Made by a program: the position numbers and the translations under genes. A stretch of DNA of 64,000 nucleotides from positions 94,900 to 158,899 of the forward strand of contig NZ_LDPO01000012.1 in NCBI RefSeq assembly GCF_001021505.1, read 5' to 3'. The notes beneath the pieces were generated by a model that saw nothing but the letters and a program-made list of their open reading frames with translations, did not search any database and was not told where the DNA came from. This document shows positions 36,306-45,664 of the stretch, piece by piece. Source of the stretch: Mycolicibacter heraklionensis. Its GTDB lineage: Bacteria; Actinomycetota; Actinomycetes; Mycobacteriales; Mycobacteriaceae. The number at the start of each line of letters is the position of its first letter. Position 1 is the first letter of the stretch.

Positions 36306-37226
36306 TCAGGCCGCCGGTTCGTGGGTGAGCTCTTTGAACCAGCTCGGGATGGGCTTGAGCAGCCGCTTGGGGTAGAAGCCGGAGAGCCACACCGCCGGAT
36401 TGGCCAGCAGATGGTACGGGCTGTTCGGGTTGGCCATCCAGCCTGAGTAGCGCTTGATCACCTGGTAGGCCGGCACCCGCCGGGTGTGTTCGCCGCGTTC
36501 GCCGAACTGAGTGAAACGCATCAGTGCCGAGTACAGCCGCTGGGGATCCAGTCCCATGCCGATCACCTCGTTGCGGATCCGGGTGAGCAACGGGATCGAG
36601 ATCAGCGCCCCGACGATCAGTGAGGGGGAGGCGACGGTGCCGACGAACTCGATCGCCAGCCTGCGGGCGTCGGCGTGTCCAATCAGCTCCAGCACCTCGA
36701 AATCGACCGCGATGTGCCGTGATTCGTCGTTGTTGATCTTCTCGAACACCTGGTGGCACACCGGGTCGTCGACCTCGTCGAGCAGGAACTTGAGCAGCGC
36801 GCCGTCGAGTGCGACTTCCAGCATCGGGATCACCGTGCCCAGCACCGACAGCGGCAAGTCGTCGGAGTAGTCGTCCAGCCACTGCATGGCCAGCCGGATG
36901 TTCACGTTGGGCTCGGGTATCTCGCCGTCTTCGAGCATGCCCCAGCGCTTCATCAGCGCCAGCTCGGCATTGGCGTGCCGTTGCTCCTCGGCATGGAAGT
37001 ACCGGTAGATCTCGGCCAGCGTCGCGGTGGGCGCCTTGCGCGCCATGGCCGCGAAGCCGCGGGCGCCGATGTTCTCGATCCAGCATAGGTCGGCCATGAA
37101 CTTCTTGAGTTCGGGCGCCATCTCGGGACGGATCAGCTCGGCTCCCGGTGCGTCCCAGTCGATATCGGCCAGCGCCCACTGCCGATCCTTGATCTTGGCG
37201 AGCATGACGTCCATGTCGAGAGCCAT
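36306..37226 (-). CDS. Ferritin-like diiron oxygenase
   Basis: The 306-residue helical protein has two E-x-x-H-type iron ligands within helices: IENIGARGFAAMA and EIYRYFHAEEQRHANAE in the first half and EKINNDESRHIAVDFEV in the second. This pattern fits non-haem diiron proteins of the ferritin superfamily, such as AurF-like oxygenases. The start ATG 37226 has AGGAG seven bases upstream, which rules out a much longer frame to 37736 that overlaps the SDR gene in another frame. It sits between the SDR and the monooxygenase. Confidence 0.75.
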   Translation of the reverse strand: MALDMDVMLAKIKDRQWALADIDWDAPGAELIRPEMAPELKKFMADLCWIENIGARGFAAMARKAPTATLAEIYRYFHAEEQRHANAELALMKRWGMLEDGEIPEPNVNIRLAMQWLDDYSDDLPLSVLGTVIPMLEVALDGALLKFLLDEVDDPVCHQVFEKINNDESRHIAVDFEVLELIGHADARRLAIEFVGTVASPSLIVGALISIPLLTRIRNEVIGMGLDPQRLYSALMRFTQFGERGEHTRRVPAYQVIKRYSGWMANPNSPYHLLANPAVWLSGFYPKRLLKPIPSWFKELTHEPAA

Positions 37227-37237
37227 CTGCTTCTCCT

Positions 37238-38104
37238 TCAGTCGGCCCGGCCCGGTAGTGCTGCACTGGCACGGAATGCCAGTCCGATGGTTCGGGTGAA
37301 GGTCTCCGGCGCGAAACGTTTGATGTTCCAACCGATTTTGGCGTCCAGCTGCGGCATGCAGTACAGCCCGCCGCGGTCGTGGGTGTCCAGGCAGTCGCGG
37401 GCAACGCGCCCAGCGGAGAGCCCGGTCCAGCGCATCAACAGGTTGGCGGCGTCGCTGGATTGGGCTGTGATCCGGCCGGATTCGACGATGTTGGTCTTGA
37501 CGAACGTCGGGCACAGCACGGTGACCCCGATGCCGGTACCGGACAACTCGGCGGCCAAGGTCTCCGACAGTGACAGCACACCGGCCTTGCTGACGTTGTA
37601 GGCCGCCATCTCCGGGGCGGCGCCGAAGGACGCCGCCGAGGCGACGTTGATGATGCCGCGGGGTTGACGGGGTTGCTCCGGGCCCGCTTCCCGCAGGATT
37701 GGGGTGAAGACGTGACAGCCGTGGATCGGGCCCCACAGGTTGATACCGAGCGTCCAGTTCCAGTCGTCCAGCGACATGGTGCCGATCGGCTCTCCGCCGG
37801 CGCCGACGCCGGCGTTGTTGATCACCAGGGTGGGCGAGTGGCCGAACCAGGACTGTGCGGCGTCGGCCAGCGCGGCGACGTCGTCGACTTTCGCGACGTC
37901 GCAGTGCACGGCGGTGGCGCGGCCGCCCGTGCCCGTAATGGCCTCGACGGTGCGTTGGGCGGCGTCATCGTCGATGTCGCTGCAGACCACGGCGCTGCCG
38001 CGGCGGGCGAGTTCGATGGCGAATGCGGCTCCGATGCCGCTTCCTGCGCCGGTGACGACGGCGGAGGCCCCATGGCTGCGTTTGGGGGATCGGCCAAGGA
38101 TCAT
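37238..38104 (-). CDS. Short-chain dehydrogenase/reductase
   Basis: The 288-residue SDR has the NAD(P)-binding motif TGAGSGIGAAFA near residues 18-29 and DIDD after beta-2, which favours NAD(H). NNAGVG is followed by the catalytic NVASAAS serine and YNVSK (Tyr/Lys). It would oxidise or reduce an alcohol/ketone. It is the first gene of the four-gene operon ending in MerR. Direct repeats of AGTCAA lie immediately upstream. Confidence 0.88.
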   Translation of the reverse strand: MILGRSPKRSHGASAVVTGAGSGIGAAFAIELARRGSAVVCSDIDDDAAQRTVEAITGTGGRATAVHCDVAKVDDVAALADAAQSWFGHSPTLVINNAGVGAGGEPIGTMSLDDWNWTLGINLWGPIHGCHVFTPILREAGPEQPRQPRGIINVASAASFGAAPEMAAYNVSKAGVLSLSETLAAELSGTGIGVTVLCPTFVKTNIVESGRITAQSSDAANLLMRWTGLSAGRVARDCLDTHDRGGLYCMPQLDAKIGWNIKRFAPETFTRTIGLAFRASAALPGRAD

Positions 38105-38111
38105 GTGACTG

Positions 38112-38143
38112 AGTCAACAGTCAATGGTGCCATTAGTCAATGG
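38112..38143 (-). promoter_or_regulatory. Three AGTCAA repeats before the SDR operon
   Basis: AGTCAA occurs at 38112-38117, 38119-38124 and 38135-38140; the last two are followed by TGG (AGTCAATGG). On the coding strand of the operon these read TTGACT. They lie 8-39 bases before the SDR start and look like operator half-sites or overlapping -35 sequences for a local regulator. Confidence 0.45.
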
Positions 38144-38152
38144 CAATGTTTT

Positions 38153-38229
38153 GAGCCGGGCCCGGGCCCGAGGGGGCCCGAACCCGGCTCTCGTGCACGC
38201 GCGGGCTGGAGTTGCCTCCAGCCCGCGCG
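38153..38229. terminator. Two tandem hairpins after the exported-protein gene
   Basis: A perfect 14-bp stem with loop TTGC (38198-38211/38216-38229) lies 15 bases after the minus-strand stop at 38245. A second GC-rich palindrome (38153-38160/38183-38190 plus inner pairs) follows. Together they probably end the exported-protein transcript and shield the SDR promoter. Confidence 0.7.
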
Positions 38230-38244
38230 AGACGGGTGGTGCTA

Positions 38245-39165
38245 CTAGTTGAACAGGCCGTCGAGCCAGCCGAAGTCGAGCAGGCTGGCGGCCGCGGCTG
38301 CGTCACCGGGGTCGGCGTCGACCGGGATGGTCGAGGTCAGCGCGTCGGCGATCTTGCCCGGCAGGAAGTCGAGGAAATACGACAAGGTGCCCTGCTCGGT
38401 GAGCAGGCCCCACCACTGGCCGGTGTTCTCGCCGGTTTCCGAGTCCCACGTGATGTAGCCGTTGAGCAGTGCGTCGAGCGGGTCTTGCGCCGTGTGCTCG
38501 ATGCCGTCGGGCACGCCGGTCAGGTTTTCCGACAACGCGAAGGTGAAGCCGGTGATCGGCTCGTACAGGTACTTGGCGGTGGTCTTCCAGAAGTTGAAGT
38601 CGCCGAAGACTTCCTGCACGGCCGCCCAAACATGGGTCAGGTCGGCGCCGATGCCCATCACGCCGGGCACGAACTCGCCGGTGCCACGGACGGTGTGGTC
38701 GAAGAGCGGCTGGAAGATGCCGTTCATGTTGTACAGGATGTCGTTGTTGATCGCGTTCCAGGCGCTGAGGGTGTCGCCCTGCTGGAGGAACTCAGTGACC
38801 TGCGGGATCAGGTTCTCCAGGCCGATGACCCGGCCGCCGCCGGACCACATGATCTCGAGGCCATCCTGCACGCCGGCGAAGCTGTCGCTGGCGACCTGGC
38901 CGTAGTAGCTGCCCAGCTCGCCGAGGGCGGTGAAGATCGGGTTCGGGCCCGTCAGCAGGTCCATGATGTGGTCGAGGTTCTCGCCAGTGGTGGCGGTGAG
39001 CTCGACGGCGGGCTGCTGGGCGACCGCGCTGATCATCGGGGCGACCGGGTTGACGGCGATCACGCCGGCGCCGGCCAGGGCGACACCCGCGGCCAGGAGG
39101 CCCGTGGCGCGGGTGTTAAATGCGGTGCCGCGGTCGGTCGAACCGTCGGCCAGGGCGAGCTGCAT
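38245..39165 (-). CDS. Exported mycobacterial protein beside IdeR boxes
   Basis: The 306-residue protein starts at ATG 39165 with AAGGAG seven bases upstream. The N-terminus contains a hydrophobic export signal (ATGLLAAGVALAGAGVIAVNPVAP, about residues 19-42) followed by a mature region rich in aromatic residues, Asp, Gly and Asn. There are no cysteines, no further spans, and the end reads LLDFGWLDGLFN. It is not a PE or PPE protein but has the composition of mycobacterial cell-envelope proteins. It is divergent from mbtL across a 172-bp region with two IdeR-like boxes, so it is probably made under iron limitation. A role in siderophore or haem handling at the envelope is an inference. Confidence 0.7.
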   Translation of the reverse strand: MQLALADGSTDRGTAFNTRATGLLAAGVALAGAGVIAVNPVAPMISAVAQQPAVELTATTGENLDHIMDLLTGPNPIFTALGELGSYYGQVASDSFAGVQDGLEIMWSGGGRVIGLENLIPQVTEFLQQGDTLSAWNAINNDILYNMNGIFQPLFDHTVRGTGEFVPGVMGIGADLTHVWAAVQEVFGDFNFWKTTAKYLYEPITGFTFALSENLTGVPDGIEHTAQDPLDALLNGYITWDSETGENTGQWWGLLTEQGTLSYFLDFLPGKIADALTSTIPVDADPGDAAAAASLLDFGWLDGLFN

Positions 39166-39247
39166 TGCTTCTCCTTATCGTTACCTCATCTGATGTGAGG
39201 TTTCTGTCTATGTAGAACGCCGGCTAACGTTAACCATAAGAGCGACA

Positions 39248-39266
39248 TCAGGCAAGCCTTGCCTTA
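39248..39266. promoter_or_regulatory. IdeR-like palindrome, exported-protein side
   Basis: The segment contains the perfect 7-1-7 palindrome AGGCAAGCCTTGCCT (39250-39264) and matches the IdeR consensus at about 12 of 19 positions. It lies 83 bases upstream of the exported-protein start on the minus strand and 72 bases upstream of mbtL on the plus strand. Confidence 0.55.
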
Positions 39267-39289
39267 CCTCAAGTGTCGGGAGTCACAAG

Positions 39290-39308
39290 ATAGGGCAAGC
39301 TAACCTTA
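39290..39308. promoter_or_regulatory. IdeR-like box, mbtL side
   Basis: ATAGGGCAAGCTAACCTTA matches the IdeR consensus at about 14 of 19 positions and keeps the right half GCTAACC. It lies 29 bases before mbtL. With the box at 39248 it makes a divergent iron-responsive control region. Confidence 0.7.
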
Positions 39309-39337
39309 GTTCGTCGTTTGGTGTAGCGTCGCTGGGC

Positions 39338-39598
39338 ATGAGCGCTTCATCCCCCGATGCCATCAACGCCGCGCTGCGCGAGATTTTGCGAGACGACCTG
39401 CAGGTCGATCTCAACCGCGTGACTCCGGAGTCGCGGCTGGTGGACGACGTGGGCCTAGACTCGGTGGCCTTCGCGATCGGCATGGTGGCCATCGAGGACC
39501 GGCTGGGTGTAGCACTGTCCGAGGAAGACCTGTTGAACTGCGACACGGTCGGGGACCTCGAAGCCGCCATCCGGGCGAAAGCCCCCGCCGACGCGTGA
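39338..39598 (+). CDS. mbtL: Mycobactin acyl carrier protein MbtL
   Basis: The 86-residue acyl carrier protein has the phosphopantetheine site LDSVAFAIG (serine at about residue 45). It carries the fatty acyl chain that becomes mycobactin's lipid tail. Its stop overlaps the mbtM GTG by 4 bp (GTGA). It heads mbtL-mbtM-mbtN behind an IdeR-like box. In M. tuberculosis this trio is in a separate locus (Rv1344-Rv1346). Confidence 0.9.
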   Translation: MSASSPDAINAALREILRDDLQVDLNRVTPESRLVDDVGLDSVAFAIGMVAIEDRLGVALSEEDLLNCDTVGDLEAAIRAKAPADA

Positions 39599-41181
39599 GT
39601 GTGCTGGCCAGCGCCCTGACCCGGGCGATGACCGGGTCGGAACACGACCTGGTGGTCTTCGACCCCGACGCCGGAGCATGGAATCGCCACCCGTGGCAGC
39701 AGGTGCACGCTCGGGCCGAAAGTGTGGCCGCCCGGATCCTGGACGGCGATGACGCCGGTGCCGTCGGGCTGGTCGGTGAGCCGACCGCGGATCTGGTCGC
39801 CGCGATCCAGGGCGCCTGGTTGGCCGGCCGCAGCGTGTCGATCCTCCCCGGCCCGGTCCGCGGCGCTGATCCCCAGCAATGGGCACAGGCGACGCTGGAT
39901 CGTTTCCACGGCATTGGGGTCGGCACGGTGCTGAGCCACGGTCCGGTGTTGGACCTGCTGCGCGCCGAGGAGAGCGATCGCAGTCTGGCGGTGGCTGACG
40001 TCGCCGCGGTCGCCGGCACCGGTCGCTCGGTCGATCCCGTCACCGCGGACACCGATGTGCCCGCGGTATTGCAGGGCACCGCCGGGTCCACCGGCACCCC
40101 GCGTACCGCCCAGCTGTCACCGGCCGCGGTGCTGGCGAACGTCTCCGGCTTGAGCAAGCATGTCGGTGTCGATCCGGCGGACGACGTCGGCTGCAGCTGG
40201 CTGCCGCTGTACCACGACATGGGCCTGACCTTCCTGCTCAGCGCGGCGCTGACCGGCTCGGAACAGTGGTTGGCGCCGACCGCCGCGTTCGCCGCCTCGC
40301 CGTTTCGGTGGTTGAGCTGGTTGCACGACAGCCGGGCCACCATGACGGCCGCACCGAACTTCGCCTACGGCGTGATCGGCAAGTACGCCCGACGGGTCCC
40401 CGAAGTGGACCTGGGCCGGCTGCGGGTCGCGATCAACGGAGGCGAACCCGTCGACTGTGCGGGACTGGAGCGATTCGTCACCGAACTCGGCAAATACGGT
40501 CTCGATCCGGGTGCCCTCATGCCGTCCTACGGCCTGGCGGAGGCCACCTGTGCGGTGACCGCGCCACGGCCGGGGACCGGTCTGCAGTACGACGAAATCG
40601 TCGGCGCGGCAAGCGATGACGCCGAGTCCGGGCGCAGGCATGCGGTGCTCGGAGAGCCGATTCCCGGCATGCAGGTCCGGATCAGCCCGGTGGCCGAACG
40701 CCACGAGGAGCTGCCGCAGCGCGAGGTCGGTGAGATCGAGATCCGCGGAACCTCGATGATGTCGGGCTACCTCGGCCAGCCGGCGCTGGACCCGGACGCC
40801 TGGTTTGCCACCGGCGACCTCGGCTACTTCACCGACGCCGGCCTGGTGGTCTGCGGCCGGGCCAAAGAGATCATCTCGATCGCCGGGCGCAACGTGTTTC
40901 CCACCGAGATCGAGCGGGTCGCCGCCGAGGTGCGTGGTGTCCGCGACGGTGCGGTGGTGGCGGTCGGCACCGACGGAATCCGCCCGGGTCTGGTGATCGC
41001 CGCGGAGTTCCGTGGCCGTGACGAGGCCGGCGCGCGTGCCGACTTGATCTCCCGGGTGGCCTCGCAATGCGGGGTGGTGCCCGCAGATGTGGTGTTCCTG
41101 GCGCCGGGCTCGCTGCCCCGGACGTCGTCGGGGAAGCTGCGGCGGCTGGAAGTCAAACGCAACATGGAGGTTATGAAGTGA
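39595..41181 (+). CDS. mbtM: Mycobactin fatty acyl-AMP ligase MbtM
   Basis: The 528-residue ANL-superfamily adenylating enzyme (FadD33 type) activates a fatty acid for loading onto MbtL. Motifs include the P-loop [16 protein letters not shown] near residue 160, a central stretch [20 protein letters not shown], and a C-terminal [15 protein letters not shown] with a final [10 protein letters not shown] lysine motif. The GTG start overlaps mbtL and the stop overlaps mbtN. Confidence 0.9.
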   Translation: MSVLASALTRAMTGSEHDLVVFDPDAGAWNRHPWQQVHARAESVAARILDGDDAGAVGLVGEPTADLVAAIQGAWLAGRSVSILPGPVRGADPQQWAQATLDRFHGIGVGTVLSHGPVLDLLRAEESDRSLAVADVAAVAGTGRSVDPVTADTDVPAVLQGTAGSTGTPRTAQLSPAAVLANVSGLSKHVGVDPADDVGCSWLPLYHDMGLTFLLSAALTGSEQWLAPTAAFAASPFRWLSWLHDSRATMTAAPNFAYGVIGKYARRVPEVDLGRLRVAINGGEPVDCAGLERFVTELGKYGLDPGALMPSYGLAEATCAVTAPRPGTGLQYDEIVGAASDDAESGRRHAVLGEPIPGMQVRISPVAERHEELPQREVGEIEIRGTSMMSGYLGQPALDPDAWFATGDLGYFTDAGLVVCGRAKEIISIAGRNVFPTEIERVAAEVRGVRDGAVVAVGTDGIRPGLVIAAEFRGRDEAGARADLISRVASQCGVVPADVVFLAPGSLPRTSSGKLRRLEVKRNMEVMK

Positions 41182-42353
41182 TTGCGGGGTCGGATATCTC
41201 GGATATCGATGCCTACCGCGCTCTGCTCAACGAGGTGTTCGACCAGCAGGTCGTGGATTGGACGGCCGAAGCCGAAGACAGCGGGCGCTTTCCCCGCAAG
41301 CTGATCGAGCACCTCGGCCGGGCCGGCGTCTTCACGCAGAAGTGGGCGGGAGCGCAGCCCACCGACGTGGCCAAACTTCTGGAGTTGGCCTACGCGCTGG
41401 GGCGGCTCGGGTCTGCCGGCATCGGAGTCGGTGTGAGCCTGCAGGATTCGTCGATCTCGATTCTGCACCGCTTCGCCCGCTCGGAGTATCTGAAGGACAT
41501 CTGCCAGCGGGCCATCCGCGGCGAAGCGGTGCTGTGCATCGGCGCGTCGGAGGAGTCCGGGGGATCGGACCTACAGCGCGTGCAGACCGAAGCCCGTTCC
41601 GTGCGCGACGGTTTCGAGGTGCGCGGCCGCAAGAAGTTCGTGTCGCTGTCACCCATCTCCGACCACATCCTGGTGCTGGCCCGCAGCGTGGACCATGACG
41701 AGAACAGCCGGCAGGGCAACGTCATGATGATCGCGGTGCCGACCGACCAGGTGCAGGTGCACGAGCCGTTCAGCAAAGTCGGGGCGGGCCCACTGGACAC
41801 CGCCCCGGTCGACATCGACACCTGGGTGCCCGCCGACGCCCTGGTCGCCCGACCGGGCACCGGGCTGGCCGCCATTTCCTGGGGACTGGCGCACGAGCGC
41901 ATGTCGATCGCCGGGCAGGTCGCCTCGTCGACCCAGAAAGTTCTTGGGATCACCCTCGCTCGGATGATGCACCGCACCCAGTTCGGCGCCACCTTGTTCG
42001 AGCATCAGGCGCTGCGGCTGCGAATGGCCGACATGCAGGCCCGCGTCGACCTGCTTCGTCACGGGCTCAACGGATTCGCGGCTGGGGGCAAGCTCGACCT
42101 GCGGACCTCCGCGGCGATGAAGGTGACCGCGGCGCGGCTCGGCGAAGAGGTGATCGCCGAATGCATGCACATCTTCGGCGGGACCGGCTATCTGGTCGAC
42201 GAGACGCCGCTCGGGCGCTGGTGGCGGGACATGAAGCTGGCCCGCGTGGGCGGCGGCACCGACGAGGTGCTCTGGGAACTGGTTGCTGCCGGGATGCGGC
42301 CCGACTACGAGGGCTACGCCGAGTTGTTCGACAGCGGGTCGTCGTCGGGGTAG
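41178..42353 (+). CDS. mbtN: Mycobactin acyl-ACP dehydrogenase MbtN
   Basis: The 391-residue acyl-CoA dehydrogenase-fold flavoprotein (FadE14 type) introduces the alpha-beta double bond of the mycobactin acyl chain while it is on MbtL. Visible motifs are [39 protein letters not shown] and [22 protein letters not shown]. The GTG 41178 follows GGAGG by eight bases and overlaps the mbtM stop. Its 3' end overlaps the convergent mbtK by 40 bp. Confidence 0.9.
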   Translation: MIAGSDISDIDAYRALLNEVFDQQVVDWTAEAEDSGRFPRKLIEHLGRAGVFTQKWAGAQPTDVAKLLELAYALGRLGSAGIGVGVSLQDSSISILHRFARSEYLKDICQRAIRGEAVLCIGASEESGGSDLQRVQTEARSVRDGFEVRGRKKFVSLSPISDHILVLARSVDHDENSRQGNVMMIAVPTDQVQVHEPFSKVGAGPLDTAPVDIDTWVPADALVARPGTGLAAISWGLAHERMSIAGQVASSTQKVLGITLARMMHRTQFGATLFEHQALRLRMADMQARVDLLRHGLNGFAAGGKLDLRTSAAMKVTAARLGEEVIAECMHIFGGTGYLVDETPLGRWWRDMKLARVGGGTDEVLWELVAAGMRPDYEGYAELFDSGSSSG

Positions 42354-42943
42354 CGCAGTACCGCGTAGAGCGCCATCTTGCGATAACCCATGTCGTGTTC
42401 GCCGAGGAAAACGCCGCCGACATATTCGGCCAGCCGGCGCATCGCCGTGTTGCGGTACTCGGGTTCGAACATCATCCGCCGGCACTGCGGCTCGAGGTCG
42501 AAGACGTAGCGCATGATGCGCGGCAACAGGATCGCCGCGAACCCGCGATTGACCACCGTGGTGTCGGCGACGGCAGCGTGAATGCCCAGATCATAGGGGT
42601 CGGCCGCATAGTACTTCGCGATGGAATCCTTTGCCGCCCGGTAGATCTCGATATAACCGCCGTCTTGCCCCTGCCGGCTGACGATCAACGGCCGCGAATA
42701 CCTGCCGGTGACCTGGGCGGTGAGGTAAGCGCGCCAGCGCTCCGGCGGCCAGGCGGACTCCCACGTCTGCGCGAGGTGGGGCCGGTTCATCCACTCCGAG
42801 ATCATCTCCGCGTCGGCGTCCGGGTCGGCAACCCGGATCGCATAGGGCTCGGCCAGCACCGGGATCGGGGGTGCCGGGACGCGGCGCACCTCGTCGGATA
42901 TATCCGTCAGCTCGCGGTGCAGGATGGTTGCGGCGTCAGTCAT
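42314..42943 (-). CDS. mbtK: Mycobactin lysine N6-acyltransferase MbtK
   Basis: The 209-residue GNAT-fold protein transfers the acyl chain from MbtL to the epsilon-amino group of (hydroxy)lysine in mycobactin. The siderophore-acyltransferase signature is seen in [32 protein letters not shown] and later [32 protein letters not shown]. It is transcribed toward mbtN with a 40-bp overlap and shares an intergenic region with irtA that contains an IdeR-like box. It matches Rv1347c. Confidence 0.9.
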   Translation of the reverse strand: MTDAATILHRELTDISDEVRRVPAPPIPVLAEPYAIRVADPDADAEMISEWMNRPHLAQTWESAWPPERWRAYLTAQVTGRYSRPLIVSRQGQDGGYIEIYRAAKDSIAKYYAADPYDLGIHAAVADTTVVNRGFAAILLPRIMRYVFDLEPQCRRMMFEPEYRNTAMRRLAEYVGGVFLGEHDMGYRKMALYAVLRYPDDDPLSNNSA

Positions 42944-42982
42944 AACGAGCAGTGAGCCTACCCGAGCGCCTATTCGAGTAAG

Positions 42983-43001
42983 TGAGGGTAGGGTAACCTA
43001 G
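42983..43001. promoter_or_regulatory. IdeR box between mbtK and irtA
   Basis: TGAGGGTAGGGTAACCTAG matches the IdeR consensus at about 15 of 19 positions. It lies between the divergent mbtK and irtA starts and could control both. Confidence 0.75.
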
Positions 43002-43066
43002 GTTCGACTTGGCGGCGGGGGGCGGAGCCCGACTCCGCGGGGGCCACCGTTGGCGAAAGGACCGTG

Positions 43067-45664
43067 ATGGCGCGCGGCTTGCAGGGTGCGATTCTGCGGG
43101 GCTTCGGTGCTCGCGACCACACCGTAACGGTGCTCGAAACCAGCTGGATCGCCCCACATTGCATCCGGGTCTGGATGCACTCGCCCACCCTGTTCACCGA
43201 CGCGGCCGTGGAACCCAGTGCCTGGCTGAGGTTCTGGTTCCCGGACCCGGACGGTTCGGACACCGAGTTCCAGCGCGCCTACACCATCGCCGAGGGCGAC
43301 GCCGAGACCGGGCGCTTCGCGGTCGACATGGTGCTGCACGAACCGGCCGGTCCGGCCACCCGCTGGGCCCGCACCGTCGAACCCGGAGCCTCCATCGCGG
43401 CGATGTCACTGATGGGCTCCTCGCGCTTCGAGGTGCCCGACGCCGACGCGCAGCCCGCCGGCTACCTGCTGATGGGGGACTCGGCGTCGATCCCGGGGAT
43501 CAACGGGATTATCGGCACCGTCGCGCCCGACGTACCGATCGAGCTGTACCTCGAACAGCACGAGGACGACGACCTGCTGATCCCACTGCGTGAACATCCC
43601 CGGCTGCGGGTGCACTGGGTGCCCCGGCGCGACGCGAGCTCGCTGGCCGCGGCGATCGAGGCCCGGGACTGGTCGGACTGGTATGCCTGGGCCACCCCGG
43701 AAGCCGCGACGCTCAAGGCGCTGCGGACCCGGCTGCGCGACGAGTTCGGCTTCCCCAAATCCGAGATCCACGCGCAGGCCTACTGGACCGCCGGACGTGC
43801 CATGGGCACCCAGCGCGCACCCGAAGTCGCCGAGCCCACCTCGTTGACTCTGCCGCCACCAGACAAGAGTGCGAGTGAACCGCCGGGTGAGCGCAGAGTC
43901 AACGCAAAGGGGGCATGGCGCGCCCAGGCCGCGGGACGGCTGCTCGCCCCGTTGAAGGTGCCGCTGATCATCTCCGGTGTGCTGCAGGCCCTGATCACGC
44001 TGCTGCAGTTGGCGCCGTTCGTGCTGCTGGTGGAGCTGGCCCGGCTGTTGGTCGCCGGCGCCGACGAGTCACGGCTGTGGACGGTCGGGATCGCCGCGCT
44101 GTCGTTGCTGGGCTTGGGCACATTGCTGGGGGCTGGGCTGACGCTGTGGCTACATGTCGTCGACGCCCGCTTTGCCGGCGCGCTGCGAACTCGATTGCTG
44201 AGCAAGCTGTCGCGGCTGCCGCTGGGCTGGTTCACCGCCCGCGGATCCGGTTCGATCAAGCAACTGGTCGCCGACGACACCCTGTCGCTGCACTATCTGG
44301 TGACCCACGCCATCCCCGACGCCGTCGCCGCCGTCGTGGCGCCGGTGGCGGTGCTGGTCTACCTGTTCGTGGTGGACTGGCGGGTGGCTCTGGTGCTGTT
44401 CGCGCCCGTGCTGGTCTACATGGTGCTGATGTCGGTGATGCTGACCCAGTCGGGTCCCAAGATCAGCCAGGCGCAACGCTGGGCCGAGCGGATGAACGGC
44501 GAAGCCGGCACCTATCTGGAGGGCCAGCCGGTGATCCGGGTGTTCGGTGGGGCCGCGGCCTCGACCTTCCGCCGCCGCCTCGACGAATACATCAATTTTC
44601 TGGTGGACTGGCAGCGGCCCTTCATCGGCAAGAAGACGCTGATGGACCTGGTCACCCGCCCGTCGACCTTCCTGTGGCTGATCATGCTGACCGGTACCCC
44701 GCTGATCGTCACCGGCCGAATGGACCCGGTGAACCTACTGCCGTTTCTATTGCTGGGCACCACCTTCGGCGCCCGCCTACTGGGCATCGGCCTGGGGGTC
44801 GGTGGTATTCGCGGCGGGATGCTGGCGGCCCGGCGGCTGCAGATCGCCCTGGACGAGCCCGAACTCGCGGTCGAGCAGCATGATGCCGCCGCAGTGGAGC
44901 CGGCGGACGCGGCCGGGACGGTGCGCTTCGACGCGGTCACCTTCGGCTACCGCCCGGGTGTCCCGGTGATCCGCGACGTGTCGTTGACGCTGCGGCCGGG
45001 CACGGTGACCGCACTGGTCGGCCCGTCGGGCTCGGGTAAGTCGACCCTGGCCGCACTGCTGGCCCGGTTCCACGATATCGAGTCCGGATCGATATCGGTT
45101 GACGGACAAGACATCCGGTCGTTGACCGCCGACGAGCTCTACCGCCGAGTGGGATTCGTCCTGCAGGAAACCCAACTGGTGCACGGCAGCGTGCGCGACA
45201 ACATCGCGTTGGCCGTCCCGGATGCCACTGATGAGCAGGTGCAGGCCGCCGCCCGTCAGGCCCAAATCCATGACCGGATACTGCGGCTGCCGCACGGCTA
45301 CGACACCGTGCTCGGGGCCGCCGCGGCGCTCTCCGGCGGGGAGCGGCAGCGGCTCACCATCGCTCGCGCCATCCTGGCCGACACCCCGGTGCTCATCCTG
45401 GACGAGGCCACCGCGTTCGCCGATCCCGAGTCGGAATACCTGGTGCAGCAGGCACTGAACAGGCTGACCAAGGACCGGACGGTGCTCGTCATCGCACACC
45501 GGCTGCACACGATCGCCGGTGCCGATCAGATCGTCGTGCTCGATCACGGCGGCATCGTCGAACAGGGCAGCCACGACGAGCTGCTGGCCGCGCAGGGACG
45601 CTACCTGCAGTTGTGGGAGACCGGCCGCGCCGCGGTCACCGTCGGTGCGGAGGCGAGCCGATGA
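43067..45664 (+). CDS. irtA: Siderophore ABC importer IrtA with siderophore-interaction domain
   Basis: The 865-residue protein has an N-terminal FAD-dependent siderophore-interaction domain ([21 protein letters not shown], then [13 protein letters not shown]) of about 270 residues. An exporter-type transmembrane domain follows, then an ATPase with Walker [10 protein letters not shown], signature [15 protein letters not shown] and Walker [10 protein letters not shown]. IrtAB imports ferric carboxymycobactin and the SIP domain reduces the iron. ATG 43067 has AAAGGA at good spacing; GTG 43064 directly before it is possible. The stop overlaps irtB by 4 bp. It matches Rv1348. Confidence 0.93.
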   Translation: MARGLQGAILRGFGARDHTVTVLETSWIAPHCIRVWMHSPTLFTDAAVEPSAWLRFWFPDPDGSDTEFQRAYTIAEGDAETGRFAVDMVLHEPAGPATRWARTVEPGASIAAMSLMGSSRFEVPDADAQPAGYLLMGDSASIPGINGIIGTVAPDVPIELYLEQHEDDDLLIPLREHPRLRVHWVPRRDASSLAAAIEARDWSDWYAWATPEAATLKALRTRLRDEFGFPKSEIHAQAYWTAGRAMGTQRAPEVAEPTSLTLPPPDKSASEPPGERRVNAKGAWRAQAAGRLLAPLKVPLIISGVLQALITLLQLAPFVLLVELARLLVAGADESRLWTVGIAALSLLGLGTLLGAGLTLWLHVVDARFAGALRTRLLSKLSRLPLGWFTARGSGSIKQLVADDTLSLHYLVTHAIPDAVAAVVAPVAVLVYLFVVDWRVALVLFAPVLVYMVLMSVMLTQSGPKISQAQRWAERMNGEAGTYLEGQPVIRVFGGAAASTFRRRLDEYINFLVDWQRPFIGKKTLMDLVTRPSTFLWLIMLTGTPLIVTGRMDPVNLLPFLLLGTTFGARLLGIGLGVGGIRGGMLAARRLQIALDEPELAVEQHDAAAVEPADAAGTVRFDAVTFGYRPGVPVIRDVSLTLRPGTVTALVGPSGSGKSTLAALLARFHDIESGSISVDGQDIRSLTADELYRRVGFVLQETQLVHGSVRDNIALAVPDATDEQVQAAARQAQIHDRILRLPHGYDTVLGAAAALSGGERQRLTIARAILADTPVLILDEATAFADPESEYLVQQALNRLTKDRTVLVIAHRLHTIAGADQIVVLDHGGIVEQGSHDELLAAQGRYLQLWETGRAAVTVGAEASR

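Noticed and set aside
36306..37736. Longer start for the diiron protein (476 codons)
   Set aside because: The extra 170 codons overlap the SDR gene in another frame, while ATG 37226 has a well-spaced AGGAG and starts a conserved-looking domain.
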